Positions 30,586 to 40,700 of a DNA stretch of 64,000 bases are shown here, piece by piece. A model generated the notes under the pieces. It worked only from the letters and a program-made list of their open reading frames with translations. It was not told where the DNA came from and made no database searches. Origin of the DNA: Streptomyces marincola (GTDB lineage: Bacteria; Actinomycetota; Actinomycetes; Streptomycetales; Streptomycetaceae); NCBI RefSeq assembly GCF_020410765.1, contig NZ_CP084541.1, positions 4,483,001-4,547,000 on the forward strand, read 5' to 3'. Position numbers and translations under genes: made by a program. Every line of letters starts with the position of its first letter. Position 1 is the first letter of the stretch.

Positions 30586-31728
30586 GTGGCCGTGGCAGAG
30601 GGTGATCCGGACACATCCGCCCCCGCGGCGGGCGCCGGGGGCGCCGCCGGAGCCGAGCGTTCCGACGGCGCCGAGCAGGCCGAGCACGCCGCGGACGCGG
30701 ACGACGCCGAGAACATCGCGCTGCGCATCGAGGAGCTGATCCTCGGCGCGCGGCGGCAGTACACGCCGTTCCAGGCGGCCAGGGCCGCGGGCGTCCCGAT
30801 GGACCTCGCGTCCCGCTTCTGGCGCGCGATGGGCTTCCCCGACATCGGGCCGGCCAAGGCGCTGACCGAGTCGGACGTGCTGGCCCTGCGGCGGCTCGCC
30901 GGCCTGGTCGAGGCGGGCCTGCTGAGCGAGTCGATGGCGATCCAGGTGGCGCGTTCCACCGGGCAGACGACGGCCAGGCTCGCGGACTGGCAGATCGACT
31001 CCTTCCTCGAAGGGCTGACCGAGCCGCCGGAACCCGGCATGACCCGCAGCGAGGTCACCTATCCGCTGGTGGAGCTGCTGCTGCCGGAGCTCGAAGAGTT
31101 CCTGATCTACGTGTGGCGGCGCCAGCTGGCCGCGGCGAGCGGTCGTGTCGTGCAGGCGCAGGACGACGCCGAGATGGTCGACCGCAGGCTCGCCGTCGGC
31201 TTCGCCGACCTCGTCGGGTTCACGCGCCTGACCAGGCGCCTTGAGGAGGAGCAGCTGGGGGAGCTGGTCGAGGCGTTCGAGACGACGGCGGCCGACCAGG
31301 TGGCCGCGCGGGGCGGGCGGCTGATCAAGACCCTGGGGGACGAGGTGCTGTTCGCGGTGGACGACCCGGGCACCGCGGCCGACATCGGGCTGCGGCTCGT
31401 GGAGACGCTGGGGGACGACCCGATGATGCCGGAGCTGCGGGTCGGCATCGCCTTCGGCACGGTCACGACCCGCATGGGCGACGTCTTCGGGAACACGGTG
31501 AACCTGGCGAGCCGCCTGACGTCGATAGCGCCGAAGGACATGGTGCTCGTGGACGGCGCCATGCGCGAGGAGCTGACCGCGGCCGGGCTCGCGCCGCACT
31601 CGGAGAAGGCGGCCGACAGCGACGGGGGCCGGGCCGCCGCGTACCGGTTCGCGCTCCAGCCGCTGTACCAGCGCCCGGTGCGCGGCCTCGGCATCGTGGA
31701 ACCCTGGTTGCTGACCCGGCGGGGGTAG
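30586..31728 (+). CDS. cya: Class III adenylate cyclase
   Basis: A 380-residue cytoplasmic cyclase that makes cAMP, which in Streptomyces affects germination and development. The N-terminal ~150 residues include an acidic Ala/Glu/Asp stretch and a helical region (ENIALRIEELILGARRQYTPFQAARAAGVPM). The catalytic domain (about 200-360) has the metal ligands in VGFADLVGFTRL and KTLGDEVLF, the adenine-selecting Lys of KTLGDE, and VNLASRLTS with the transition-state Asn/Arg. GTG 30586 (or GTG 30592) is the start. A promoter with TAGGGT at 30443 gives a leader of about 130 nt containing a short ORF. Confidence 0.93.
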   Translation: MAVAEGDPDTSAPAAGAGGAAGAERSDGAEQAEHAADADDAENIALRIEELILGARRQYTPFQAARAAGVPMDLASRFWRAMGFPDIGPAKALTESDVLALRRLAGLVEAGLLSESMAIQVARSTGQTTARLADWQIDSFLEGLTEPPEPGMTRSEVTYPLVELLLPELEEFLIYVWRRQLAAASGRVVQAQDDAEMVDRRLAVGFADLVGFTRLTRRLEEEQLGELVEAFETTAADQVAARGGRLIKTLGDEVLFAVDDPGTAADIGLRLVETLGDDPMMPELRVGIAFGTVTTRMGDVFGNTVNLASRLTSIAPKDMVLVDGAMREELTAAGLAPHSEKAADSDGGRAAAYRFALQPLYQRPVRGLGIVEPWLLTRRG

Positions 31729-31743
31729 GTAGTCTGGCGCGCC

Positions 31744-32538
31744 ATGGAGACTCGCCGGTACGGAGAATGGATCGAGGTCCGGCGCGACGGTCACGTCGCG
31801 GAAGTGGTGCTCGACCGGCCGCGGGCGATGAACGCCCTGTCGACCGAGCTGGCCCGGCGCCTGACGGCGGCCTGCGCCGATGTCGCGGCCGACCGTTCGG
31901 TGCGCGCGGCGGTGCTGTCGTCGACGCACGAGCGGGCGTTCTGCGCGGGCGCCGATCTCAAGGAGCGCGACGGGCTGAGCGACGCCGAGTTCGGCCGGCA
32001 CCGCACGGCGCTGCGGGGCGCGTTCACGGCCGTGCTCGACCTGCCCGTGCCCGCGGTCGCCGCGGTGCACGGCTTCGCGCTGGGCGGCGGGTTCGAGCTC
32101 GCGCTGTCCTGCGACGTGATCGTCGCCGACCCCACGGCCGTGGTCGCGCTGCCCGAGGTGACCGTCGGGGTGATCCCCGGCGGCGGCGGCACGCAGCTGC
32201 TGCCCCGGCGGGTCGGCGCGGCCCGGGCGGCGGAGTTGGTCTTCACGGGGCGGCGCGTTCCGGCCGAGGAGGCGCGGCGGCTCGGGCTCGTGGACGAGCT
32301 GACCGAGGAGGGCGGGGCCCGGCAGGCCGCCCTCGACCTGGCGGCGCGCATCGCGCGGAACTCGCCGGTCGGCCTGCGCGCGGCCAAGCGCGCGCTGCGC
32401 ACCGGGTGGGGGCTGGGCCTTGCGGCCGGGCTCGACGTGGAGGACGCCGCGTGGCGGACCGTCGCGTTCTCACCCGACCGGGCCGAGGGCGTCGCGGCGT
32501 TCAACGAGAAGCGCGCGCCCGACTGGCCGGGGGAGTAG
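31744..32538 (+). CDS. Enoyl-CoA hydratase/isomerase family protein
   Basis: A 264-residue crotonase-fold enzyme of fatty-acid beta-oxidation type. Motifs: NALSTELARRL, AFCAGADLKER (oxyanion), ALGGGFELALSCD with the first catalytic Glu, and ALPEVTVGVIPGGGGTQLLPRRVG with the second. Both acidic residues of true hydratases are present, so hydration of enoyl-CoA is likely. ATG 31744 has TAGTCT (31730-31735) 8 nt upstream, overlapping the 3' end of cya; the gene therefore has its own leaderless promoter even though it is close behind cya. Confidence 0.9.
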   Translation: METRRYGEWIEVRRDGHVAEVVLDRPRAMNALSTELARRLTAACADVAADRSVRAAVLSSTHERAFCAGADLKERDGLSDAEFGRHRTALRGAFTAVLDLPVPAVAAVHGFALGGGFELALSCDVIVADPTAVVALPEVTVGVIPGGGGTQLLPRRVGAARAAELVFTGRRVPAEEARRLGLVDELTEEGGARQAALDLAARIARNSPVGLRAAKRALRTGWGLGLAAGLDVEDAAWRTVAFSPDRAEGVAAFNEKRAPDWPGE

Positions 32539-32698
32539 GCCCTGGCGGCCCACCCCGCGCCCGGTGTCGGCGCCGGAACGCCGCCCGGCGCCGCGCGCCG
32601 CTCCCGCGCGCCGTGAGGCGGCGCTGCGCGCTCGTACGAAAGGGGCAGGGAGTAGTTGAAGGCCCCAAAGCATGTGGAACGCTCCTAGCCTGGGGCGT

Positions 32699-33850
32699 AT
32701 GGGTGACGAGAGCCGGCTGCGGGCCGTCGTCGAACTGGCGCAGGGCATGGCGGCGGCCCACGGGCTGCCCGAGGCGGCGCGGGCCGCGGCCGTGGGGGCG
32801 AGGGCGGCGCTGGACGGGGCGTTCGCGGCCGTCTCGGTGTGGGAGCGGGAACGGGGCAGGCTGCGGGTCCTGGTCAACACCGGGGAGCCGGCCGAGGGCG
32901 AGGAGGAGTTCCCCGCGGACGAGTCGTATCCCGTGCGCGACTTCCCCGAGATGACCGAGGCGCCGCACGCGGAGTGGGCCCGCGGCGGCGCCGGGGCCCG
33001 GGTGGAGTCGGCGGCCGGATCGGGCGGCGGGCGCCGCGCCGCCGCGCTGCGCCGCCGCGGGCGCGGCTCGTGCGTGGTCGCGCCGATCGTGCTGCACGGG
33101 CGGGCGTGGGGCGAGCTGTACGTCGAGCGGGCCGCGGACGCGGCGGTGTTCGGGCGCGCGGACGCGGAGTTCGCCTCGGTGCTCGCCGCGGTCATCGCGG
33201 CCGGGGTGGTCCAGTACGAGCGGCTCGCCGAGGCGCGCCGGCTGGCGTTCACCGATCCGCTCACCGGCCTCGCGAACCGCCGCGCGGTGGACATACGCCT
33301 GGAAGAGGCGCTTGAGGAGCACCACGTGAGCGGCGTTCCCGTGAGCCTGGTGGTCTGCGACATCAACGGCCTGAAGCGCGTCAACGACACCTACGGGCAC
33401 GCGGCGGGCGACCGGCTGCTCGAACGGTTCGGCGCGGTGCTCTCGGTGTGCGGCGCCGAGGTGCCTGGGGCGTTGGCGGCCCGGCTCGGCGGGGACGAGT
33501 TCTGCCTGCTCGCGGTCGGGGCCGGCGCGGGCGAGGTGGAACGCGCGGCGCGCGAGATCTGCCGCCGCGCGCTCGGCCTCGGGCTCGGCGAGGGGGTGGC
33601 CTGCGGGGTGGCGTCGACGGGCGAGGCGATCGGGGCCCCGCGGTCCGCGCGCCGCCTCTTCCGGCTCGCGGACGCCGCGCAGTACCGGGCGAAGGCCGCG
33701 GGCTCCGCGGCGCCCGTGGTCGCGGGCCGGGGCGGCCCGCACGACGAGGTGGTCGCGCTCGCCGACGCGCCCGAGGACGAGGGGCGCGGGCGGCGCAGGT
33801 TCAGGGGGCGGGCCGCGGCCCACGCGCCGCGCCCCGGTGATGACGGCTGA
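32699..33850 (+). CDS. cdgE: GAF-GGDEF diguanylate cyclase (CdgE-like)
   Basis: A 383-residue protein. An N-terminal GAF-like sensor (about 1-180) contains the pattern SCVVAPIVLHGRAWGELYVER. The GGDEF domain starts at about 190 (FTDPLTGLANRRAVD, VVCDINGLKRVNDTYGHAAGD) and has an intact active site RLGGDEF. No RxxD inhibitory site is visible at the expected position. c-di-GMP controls development via BldD in Streptomyces. The genomic position agrees with the cdgE gene as I recall it. ATG 32699 lies 7 nt after TAGCCT (32686-32691), a leaderless layout; the upstream ATG at 32672 would overlap the promoter. Confidence 0.88.
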   Translation: MGDESRLRAVVELAQGMAAAHGLPEAARAAAVGARAALDGAFAAVSVWERERGRLRVLVNTGEPAEGEEEFPADESYPVRDFPEMTEAPHAEWARGGAGARVESAAGSGGGRRAAALRRRGRGSCVVAPIVLHGRAWGELYVERAADAAVFGRADAEFASVLAAVIAAGVVQYERLAEARRLAFTDPLTGLANRRAVDIRLEEALEEHHVSGVPVSLVVCDINGLKRVNDTYGHAAGDRLLERFGAVLSVCGAEVPGALAARLGGDEFCLLAVGAGAGEVERAAREICRRALGLGLGEGVACGVASTGEAIGAPRSARRLFRLADAAQYRAKAAGSAAPVVAGRGGPHDEVVALADAPEDEGRGRRRFRGRAAAHAPRPGDDG

Positions 33851-33876
33851 CGATTCACTGCCTAGGCTTTCTGAAT

Positions 33877-35430
33877 ATGTCCATGCAGATCGTGCTGCGC
33901 CCGGCCGGCACCACCTTCGACGATGTCATCTCCGTGGCGCGTTCCGGCGCCCGGGTCATCCTGTCCGACGAAGCCCTGACCGCCATGGCGGCGGCCCGGC
34001 GGGCCGTCGAGGGGCTGGCCGCCGCGCCCGAGCCCGTGTACGGCGTCTCCACGGGGTTCGGCGCGCTCGCGGTCCGGCACATCGACCCCGGCCTGCGCGA
34101 ACGCCTCCAGCGCAACATCGTCAGGTCGCACGCCGCCGGGATGGGCCCGTGCGTGGAGCGCGAGGTCGTGCGCGCGTTGATGTTCCTGAGGCTGCGGACG
34201 ATCGCCACCGGGCACACCGGCGTGCGCCCGGAGGTCGCCGCGACGCTGGCCGCCGTGCTGAACGCGGGCATCACGCCCGTCGTGCCCGAGTACGGCTCCC
34301 TGGGGTGCTCGGGCGACCTCGCGCCGCTGGCGCACTGCGCGCTGACCCTCATCGGCGAGGGCGAGGCCGAGGGGCCCGACGGCGCGACCGGGCCGGCCGG
34401 GGCGCTGCTCGCCGCGCACGGCATCGAGCCCGTCGCCCTGCGGGAGAAGGAAGGGCTCGCGCTGCTCAACGGCACCGACGGCATGCTCGGCATGCTGATC
34501 ATGGCCTGTGCCGACTTCGGCCGCCTGCTCACCGCGGCCGACATCACCGCGGCGCTGACCCTGGAGGCGCTGCTCGGCACCGACCGGGTGCTCGCGCCCG
34601 GCCTGCACGCCCTGCGCCCGCACCCGGGGCTGGCCGTGAGCGCCGGCAACATGCGGCGCGTGCTCGCGGGGTCAGGACTCACCGGCCACCACCAGGACAG
34701 CGCGCCCCGGGTCCAGGACGCCTACTCGGTGCGCTGCGCGCCCCAGGTGGCGGGCGCGGCCAGGGACACCCTCGCGCACGCGCGGACCGTCGCGGAACGC
34801 GAACTCGCCGCGGCCGTCGACAACCCGGTGGTCCTGGACGGGCGGGTGGAGTCCAACGGCAACTTCCACGGCGCGCCCCTGGGCTACGTGCTCGACTTCC
34901 TGGCCATCGCCGCCGCCGACCTCGGCTCGATCACCGAACGGCGCACCGACCGGCTGCTCGACCGCAACCGCTCGCACGGCCTGCCGCCGTTCCTCGCCGA
35001 GGACGCCGGCGTGGACTCGGGGCTCATGATCGCGCACTACACGCAGGCGGCGCTGGTCGGCGAGCTGAAGCGGCTCGCGGTGCCCGCGTCGGTCGACTCG
35101 GTCCCGACCTCGGCCATGCAGGAGGACCACGTGTCGATGGGCTGGTCCGCCGCCCGCAAGCTGCGCGCCGCGATGGACGCGCTCGGCCGGGTCGTCGCGG
35201 TCGAGCTGTACGCGGCGACGCGGGCCATCGAACTGCGGGCGGGGCTGGCGGAACAGGGGCTGCGGCCGGGGCCCGCGGCCCGCGCGGTGATCGAGGCGGC
35301 CCGCGCCGCCGGCGTCGCCGGGGCGGGCCCCGACCGGCGGCCGGCGCCCGACCTGGCGGCGGCGGAGCGGTTCGTGCGGAGCGGCGACCTGGTCCGCGCC
35401 GCCGAGTCGGCGGCCGGGCCGCTGGGCTGA
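33877..35430 (+). CDS. hutH: Histidine ammonia-lyase
   Basis: A 517-residue lyase that converts L-histidine to urocanate, the first step of histidine use. The MIO cofactor region reads GSLGCSGDLAPLAH with Cys144-Ser145-Gly146 in place of the common Ala-Ser-Gly. YGVSTGFG and the later LLNGTDGM, QDSAPRVQDAYSVRCAPQV and SNGNFHG motifs are intact. ATG 33877 has TAGGCT (33863-33868) 8 nt upstream and a -35-like TGACGG (33841-33846), so the promoter overlaps the end of the GGDEF gene and the message is leaderless. No other hut genes are near. Confidence 0.94.
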   Translation: MSMQIVLRPAGTTFDDVISVARSGARVILSDEALTAMAAARRAVEGLAAAPEPVYGVSTGFGALAVRHIDPGLRERLQRNIVRSHAAGMGPCVEREVVRALMFLRLRTIATGHTGVRPEVAATLAAVLNAGITPVVPEYGSLGCSGDLAPLAHCALTLIGEGEAEGPDGATGPAGALLAAHGIEPVALREKEGLALLNGTDGMLGMLIMACADFGRLLTAADITAALTLEALLGTDRVLAPGLHALRPHPGLAVSAGNMRRVLAGSGLTGHHQDSAPRVQDAYSVRCAPQVAGAARDTLAHARTVAERELAAAVDNPVVLDGRVESNGNFHGAPLGYVLDFLAIAAADLGSITERRTDRLLDRNRSHGLPPFLAEDAGVDSGLMIAHYTQAALVGELKRLAVPASVDSVPTSAMQEDHVSMGWSAARKLRAAMDALGRVVAVELYAATRAIELRAGLAEQGLRPGPAARAVIEAARAAGVAGAGPDRRPAPDLAAAERFVRSGDLVRAAESAAGPLG

Positions 35431-35496
35431 GGCGGCGGGGTCGGGGGTGTCTCGGGGCGGCGGCCCGCGGCCGTGTCGTTCCTGGCGGGTGGCGGG

Positions 35497-35676
35497 TTAC
35501 TGGTCGGGGTGCGAGTCGGTCTGCGGGTGTTCGAGGGGCATGACGCCCGAGGTTCCCGTGTCGTCGTCCCGCTCGGCGTGCGCGGAGGGCAGCAGCCAGA
35601 CGAGGCCGAGAACGCAGGCCGCCACGGCACTGCTGATCAGCGGGCGGCGGTCAGGGCGCTGGGGGTGACCGTCCAT
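35497..35676 (-). CDS. 59-residue small exported or membrane protein
   Basis: Reading on the - strand from ATG 35676 gives MDGHPQRPDRRPLISSAVAA, then a hydrophobic segment (about 13-32) with a possible signal-peptidase site AHA (32-34), then an acidic/polar tail to TAA 35497. A -10 box TAACAT (35685-35690) lies 8 nt upstream, so it would be leaderless and divergent from the gene at 35748. It fills most of what otherwise looks like a 317-bp gap. A protein of this kind exists at this place in other streptomycetes as I recall. The function is unknown. Confidence 0.7.
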   Translation of the reverse strand: MDGHPQRPDRRPLISSAVAACVLGLVWLLPSAHAERDDDTGTSGVMPLEHPQTDSHPDQ

Positions 35677-35747
35677 GGGGAGCGATGTTACGGGCCGGTG
35701 CGGGTCGCGGGGAAGGGGTGTCGTCGCGGCGCCTTACCCTCCGGGGC

Positions 35748-36128
35748 ATGAGCGATGAACTGAGCGACGGATTCGGCGACGAGGCCAGGCGCGTCCGCGT
35801 CCGGGTGGAGATGGTGCTGGAGATCACCGAGCCCGACGAGCTGATCCGGGCCGCGTGGGCGCGGATCGAGGGCGACACGCTGATGCCCGCGGCGGAGCGG
35901 GACCAGGCCGCGCAGGCCGTCTCGCGGGACGAGGCGGAGGCCGTCGCGTACCTGATCGACCCGGTCGACCTGGTCGGTGAGGTACCGGGCGTGGTGCTCG
36001 CCCAGGCGTCCTGGAGCAGCGAACGCGTCGACGCGGACGAGGAGGACGGCTGGGAGGACGACGACTTCGACCGGGCCGAGGGCTTCGGCGCCGCCGACGG
36101 AGATGACGACGAGGACGACGACCGCTGA
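35748..36128 (+). CDS. Acidic conserved protein of unknown function
   Basis: A 126-residue soluble protein. The N-terminal part contains VRVRVEMVLEITEPDELIRAAWARIEGD and a middle EAVAYLIDPVDLVGEVPGVVLAQASWSSERV. The C-terminal 25 residues are almost all Asp/Glu/Gly (DDD runs). No known domain is recognised. ATG 35748 lies 7 nt after TACCCT (35735-35740), a leaderless arrangement. It precedes the L,D-transpeptidase gene. Confidence 0.78.
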   Translation: MSDELSDGFGDEARRVRVRVEMVLEITEPDELIRAAWARIEGDTLMPAAERDQAAQAVSRDEAEAVAYLIDPVDLVGEVPGVVLAQASWSSERVDADEEDGWEDDDFDRAEGFGAADGDDDEDDDR

Positions 36129-36260
36129 CCGCTTTGCCCGTTTCGCTCGAACTGGTGATCCGGCCCACGGCTTCACCTAGAGTGGAACCGGCTGCCGCGT
36201 CATCACGTTCTCCCTCGTGTGTCCCCAGGGGGACGCGGCAGCGGACGGAGTGTCGATCGG

Positions 36261-37517
36261 ATGAGGGACGGGATGCGGCGCAAGGGCCTGATAGCCACGG
36301 CGGCGCTGCTCAGCGGGGTGCTGACTTTGTCGGCATGCAGCGGCGGCGGTGACGACGAGCCTTCCGGCGACCAGGGGGGTGGCAGCGAGCAGTCGGAGGC
36401 CGACCGGGCGGCGGAGGACGCGGACACCTCGACCGCTGTGATCTCCATTACCCCGGAGAACGCGGCGGACGGCGTCGGGATCAACGACGACGTGCGGGTC
36501 ACCGTCGAGGACGGCACGCTCGACGAGGTGGTGATGACGGCCGCGGAGGGCGCCGAGGTGGCCGGCACGATATCCGGGGACGGGACCAGCTGGGCGCCGG
36601 ACGCCCAGCTGGACCGGGGCACCCGGTACGAGCTCGCGGTCCGGGCCAGCGACGGCGAGGGGCGCGCGGCGCACGAGAGCCGCTCGTTCACCACCGTCTC
36701 GCCTGACAGCAGCTTCACCGGCTACTTCACGCCGGAGGACGGCGAGACGGTCGGGGTGGGCATGCCGGTCTCGCTCAACTTCGACAAGCCCATCGAGGAC
36801 CGCGCCGCGATCGAGGCCGCGGTCGAGATCAACAGCAGCTCCGGCCAGGAGATCGTCGGCCACTGGTTCAGCGACACCAGGCTCGACTTCAGGCCCGAGG
36901 ACTACTGGCAGGCCAACACCGAGGTCGACGTCTCGCTGAACTTCGACGGCCTCGACGCGGGCGGCGGCATCGTCGGCTGGCAGAACCGCAGCTTCGACTT
37001 CACCGTCGGCCGGTCCCAGATCAGCACCGTGGACGCCGAGAGCCACCAGATGGAGGTCGTGCGCGACGGCGAGACGCTGCGCACCATCCCGATATCGGCG
37101 GGCAGCGCGGAGAACCCGACGTACAACGGCATCATGGTCATCTCCGAGAAGCTGAAGGAGACCCGGATGAACGGGGCCACCGTCGGCTTCACGGACGACG
37201 ACGGCGAAGGCGAGTACGACATCCCGGACGTGCCGCACGCGATGCGCCTGTCGACCTCGGGCACGTTCATCCACGGCAACTACTGGGCGGCGGACAGCGT
37301 CTTCGGCGGCAGCAACACGAGCCACGGCTGCGTGGGCCTGGCCGATGTCCAGGGCGCGGACGACCCGGAGCAGGACGGCGCCTGGTTCTTCGACCAGTCG
37401 CTGCGCGGCGACATCGTCACCGTGATCAACTCGCCCGACCGCGAGATCCAGCCCGACAACGGGCTCAACGGCTGGAACATGAGCTGGGCCGACTGGCAGG
37501 CGGGCAGCGCTCTCTGA
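36261..37517 (+). CDS. Lipoprotein L,D-transpeptidase
   Basis: A 418-residue exported enzyme that forms 3-3 cross-links in peptidoglycan. A lipoprotein signal ends in LSAC (Cys about residue 28). Two Ig-like domains follow (AVISITPENAADGVGINDDVRVTVEDG... and SSFTGYFTPEDGETVGVGMPVSLNFDKPI). The YkuD catalytic domain is in the C-terminal third, with HGNYW and SHGCVGLADV carrying the catalytic His and Cys. ATG 36261 is preferred; ATG 36273 is possible. A very strong terminator follows. The architecture resembles LdtMt2-type enzymes. Confidence 0.92.
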   Translation: MRDGMRRKGLIATAALLSGVLTLSACSGGGDDEPSGDQGGGSEQSEADRAAEDADTSTAVISITPENAADGVGINDDVRVTVEDGTLDEVVMTAAEGAEVAGTISGDGTSWAPDAQLDRGTRYELAVRASDGEGRAAHESRSFTTVSPDSSFTGYFTPEDGETVGVGMPVSLNFDKPIEDRAAIEAAVEINSSSGQEIVGHWFSDTRLDFRPEDYWQANTEVDVSLNFDGLDAGGGIVGWQNRSFDFTVGRSQISTVDAESHQMEVVRDGETLRTIPISAGSAENPTYNGIMVISEKLKETRMNGATVGFTDDDGEGEYDIPDVPHAMRLSTSGTFIHGNYWAADSVFGGSNTSHGCVGLADVQGADDPEQDGAWFFDQSLRGDIVTVINSPDREIQPDNGLNGWNMSWADWQAGSAL

Positions 37518-37546
37518 CGCGCCCTCCGCACACGACGCGTCCGGCC

Positions 37547-37584
37547 ACCGAGGCCCGGCCCCCTTCAAGGGGCCGGGCCTCGGT
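37547..37584 (+). terminator. Strong terminator after the L,D-transpeptidase
   Basis: Two 16-nt arms (37547-37562 and 37569-37584) pair perfectly around the 6-nt loop CTTCAA, followed by CATGTTTTC. This is the clearest intrinsic terminator in the window. Confidence 0.93.
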
Positions 37585-37760
37585 CATGTTTTCGGCCAGA
37601 TGTGACGAGTGCGGAGCCTCGGCGCCGCCGGGGCCTGCGGGGCCCGACGGGCCGTCGCGCGACGGGAGCGCGGCCGGGAATCTGGCCGGAAGACGGGCAA
37701 CGGAACAAGAGGTGATTTGCCCAAGCACACAAATCGTCATCGTCCTCCTACGGTTACGAA

Positions 37761-40700
37761 GTGCGAGCATCTCTTCGAGACGTGGGAGTGACTGTGCACA
37801 GGAAGCGAAGAAGGGCCGCGCTGGCCGGAGCCGCGGTCGCGGCCGTGACGGCCGGACTCGCCCTCGGCCCGCCGGCGGGCGCGGCGCCGGGCGACGCGGG
37901 GGCGCCCCGGGCCGACGGCGCGGGGAACGAGATCACGCTCATCACCGGCGACCGGGTGCTGCTCGGCGCGGACGGGCAGGTGCTCGGCGTGCGCAGGGCC
38001 GACGGCCGGGCGCACGTGCCGTTCTCCGTGACCGCGGGCGAGGACGGCACGTTCGTCGTCCCCTCCGACGCCGAGCCGCTGATCGAGCGGGGCGTGGTCG
38101 ACCGCCGGCTGTTCGACGTGGCGGAGCTGAGCCGGCCCGAGTACCGGCGGCTGGCGGGCGACGGCGTGCCGGTGATCGTCGGGCACGGCGGCGGACGACA
38201 GGCGCGGCCGTTCACCGCGGAAGCCCCCGAGGTGCGCGCCGAACTCGACAGCATCGACGCGCGGGCCATGACGTTGGACGCGGAGCAGGCCGCCGACGCG
38301 TGGGCCGCGCTGACCGGACCGGGCCCGCGGGCGCGAGCCCAGGGGGTGACGTCCCTCGCCCTCGACGCCGTGCGCCACGCGAGCCTTGACACCAGCGTCC
38401 CGCGCATCGGCGCCCCCGAGGCGTGGGCGGCGGGCCTCGACGGCTCAGGAGTGACCATCGCGGTCCTCGACACCGGCATCGACGCGGCGCACCCCGCCTT
38501 CGCGGACGGGCAGGTCGTCGCCGAGGCCAACTTCTCGTTCGCCCCGGACCCGGCCGACCGCGACGGCCACGGCACGCACGTGGCCTCCATCGCCGCCGGC
38601 ACCGGCGGGCCCGAGGGCGTGCACCGCGGCGTGGCACCCGGCGCCGACCTGCTGAACGGCAAGGTGCTCGACGACTACGGGTCCGGCTTCGACTCCGGCA
38701 TCATCGCCGGGATGGAATGGGCCGTCGAACAGGACGCCGACATCGTCAACATGAGCCTCGGCGGGCCCGACACGCCCGGCGTCGACCCGCTGGAGCAGGC
38801 GGTGAACACGCTGACCGCCGAATCCGGCGCGCTGTTCGTCATCGCCGCGGGCAACCACGGACCCGAGCCCGGCACCCTCGGCTCGCCCGGAAGCGCGGAC
38901 GCCGCCCTCACCGTCGGTTCCGTCGACGACGAGGACCGGCTCGCGGGCTCCTCCTCCGCGGGACCCAGGCTCGGCGACTCCGCGGTGAAGCCCGATCTGA
39001 CCGCGCCGGGCGTCGACATCGGCGCCGCGGCGGCCGAGGGCAGCCGCGTCGCCGAGCGGGGCACGCCCGTGGCCGAGGGCTACGCGGCCATCTCCGGCAC
39101 ATCCATGGCCTCCCCGCACGTCGCGGGGGCCGCCGCCCTGGTGGCGCAAGCCCGCCCGGAATCGACCGGCGAGCAGATCAAGGCGGCCCTGGTCGCCTCC
39201 GCGATACCGGCCGACGGCTTCAGCGCGTTCCGGCAGGGCGCCGGCCGCGTCGACGTGGCGCGCGCCGTCGAGCAGACCGTCCTCGCCGGCGGGCCCCTCG
39301 ACTTCGGCGCGGCCGAGTGGCCGCACGACGACGGCTCGACGCTGACCGAGGAGCTGACCTGGACCAACCTCGGTGAGCAGGACGTCACCCTCGACCTGTC
39401 CCTGACCGGACAGGCCCCCGACGGCTCTCCGGCCCCCGAGGGGATGTTCTCCCTCGACGCGGACACCGTCACCGTCCCGGCCGGCGGCACCGCGTCCGTC
39501 ACGGCCACGGCCGCGCCCGGCGCGGCGGGCGCGGACGCCGTCGGCGGCTACGGCATGCACGTGGTGGCCACCGGCGACGGCCGGAGCGTCACGACGGCCG
39601 GCGGCGTCGAACTGCTCGAAGAGTCCTGGACCGTCACCGCCGAGGCCACCGCGCGGGACGGCGGCGCGCCGGACCGGTGGTCGCTGGACGTGCTCGACCT
39701 GGCGACGGGGCAGGCCGAGACCGTGACCGGCGACGCCGGCGACGACACCCGTGCCGTCCGCCTGCCCGCCGACGGCGACTACCTGCTGGTGTCCACCATC
39801 GAGGACCAGGATGCCGACGGCCGGGTGACGGACGCCAGCGCCCAGGTCCACCACCTGCCCGGCCTCGACCAGGACACGGCGGTCGCCTTCGACGCCGCCG
39901 ACGCGCGGCCCGTGGCACCGACCGTGCCCGACGCCCAGGCCGTGCCGTTCATGCTGCGGGTGGACGCCGTCACCGCCAACGGCGCGCGCGTGGGCTGGGA
40001 CTACGACCCGGAGTTGACCACGCTGCGCACCGCGTTCTCCGGGCCGGACGCCGGGGAGGCCCTCGGCGCGCACCTCGGCGCCGCCTGGACGGCGGGCGAG
40101 GACGCCCAGTACCACGTGTCGGCGCGGCAGGCGGGCGCGTTCTTCACCGGCCACGAACGCGCCTACGCCGCCGAGGACTTCGCGGAGGTGACGATCGACC
40201 AGGGGGCCACGGCCGAGGGCACCTCGGGGCAACTGGTCGTAGGGAACGAGCACATGTCCTCCTTCGGCCCCCAGCGCGATCTGCCGGCCACGACCACGCT
40301 GCACGTGACCGAGGGGGCGTGGGACCACACGCTCTACTTCTCGGGTCCCGGTGAGGGCGGCGGGCTCGGCTTCCCGGCCCACCCGTACGAGGCGGGGGAG
40401 AGCTACGCGCACACGGTCAACACGGGGGTCTTCGGTCCCGGACTGCCGGACGAGAGCGCCGCGTACCGCCGCGGTGACGCCCTCGACCTGTTCGTCCCGC
40501 TCGCGGACGGCGGCGGCCACACCGGCTACCTCGACGGTGAGGCGGGTTCGACGACCCTCACCCGGGACGGGGAGGTCGTCTTCGAGCTGGACGACCGGCT
40601 GCGCGGCTGGACCTACATAGACGTGCCGCCCGGTCAGGCGCGGTACGAGCTGACGACGGAGGTCCGCAGGCAGGACGCCCGGGTGAGCACGGAGATCGAC

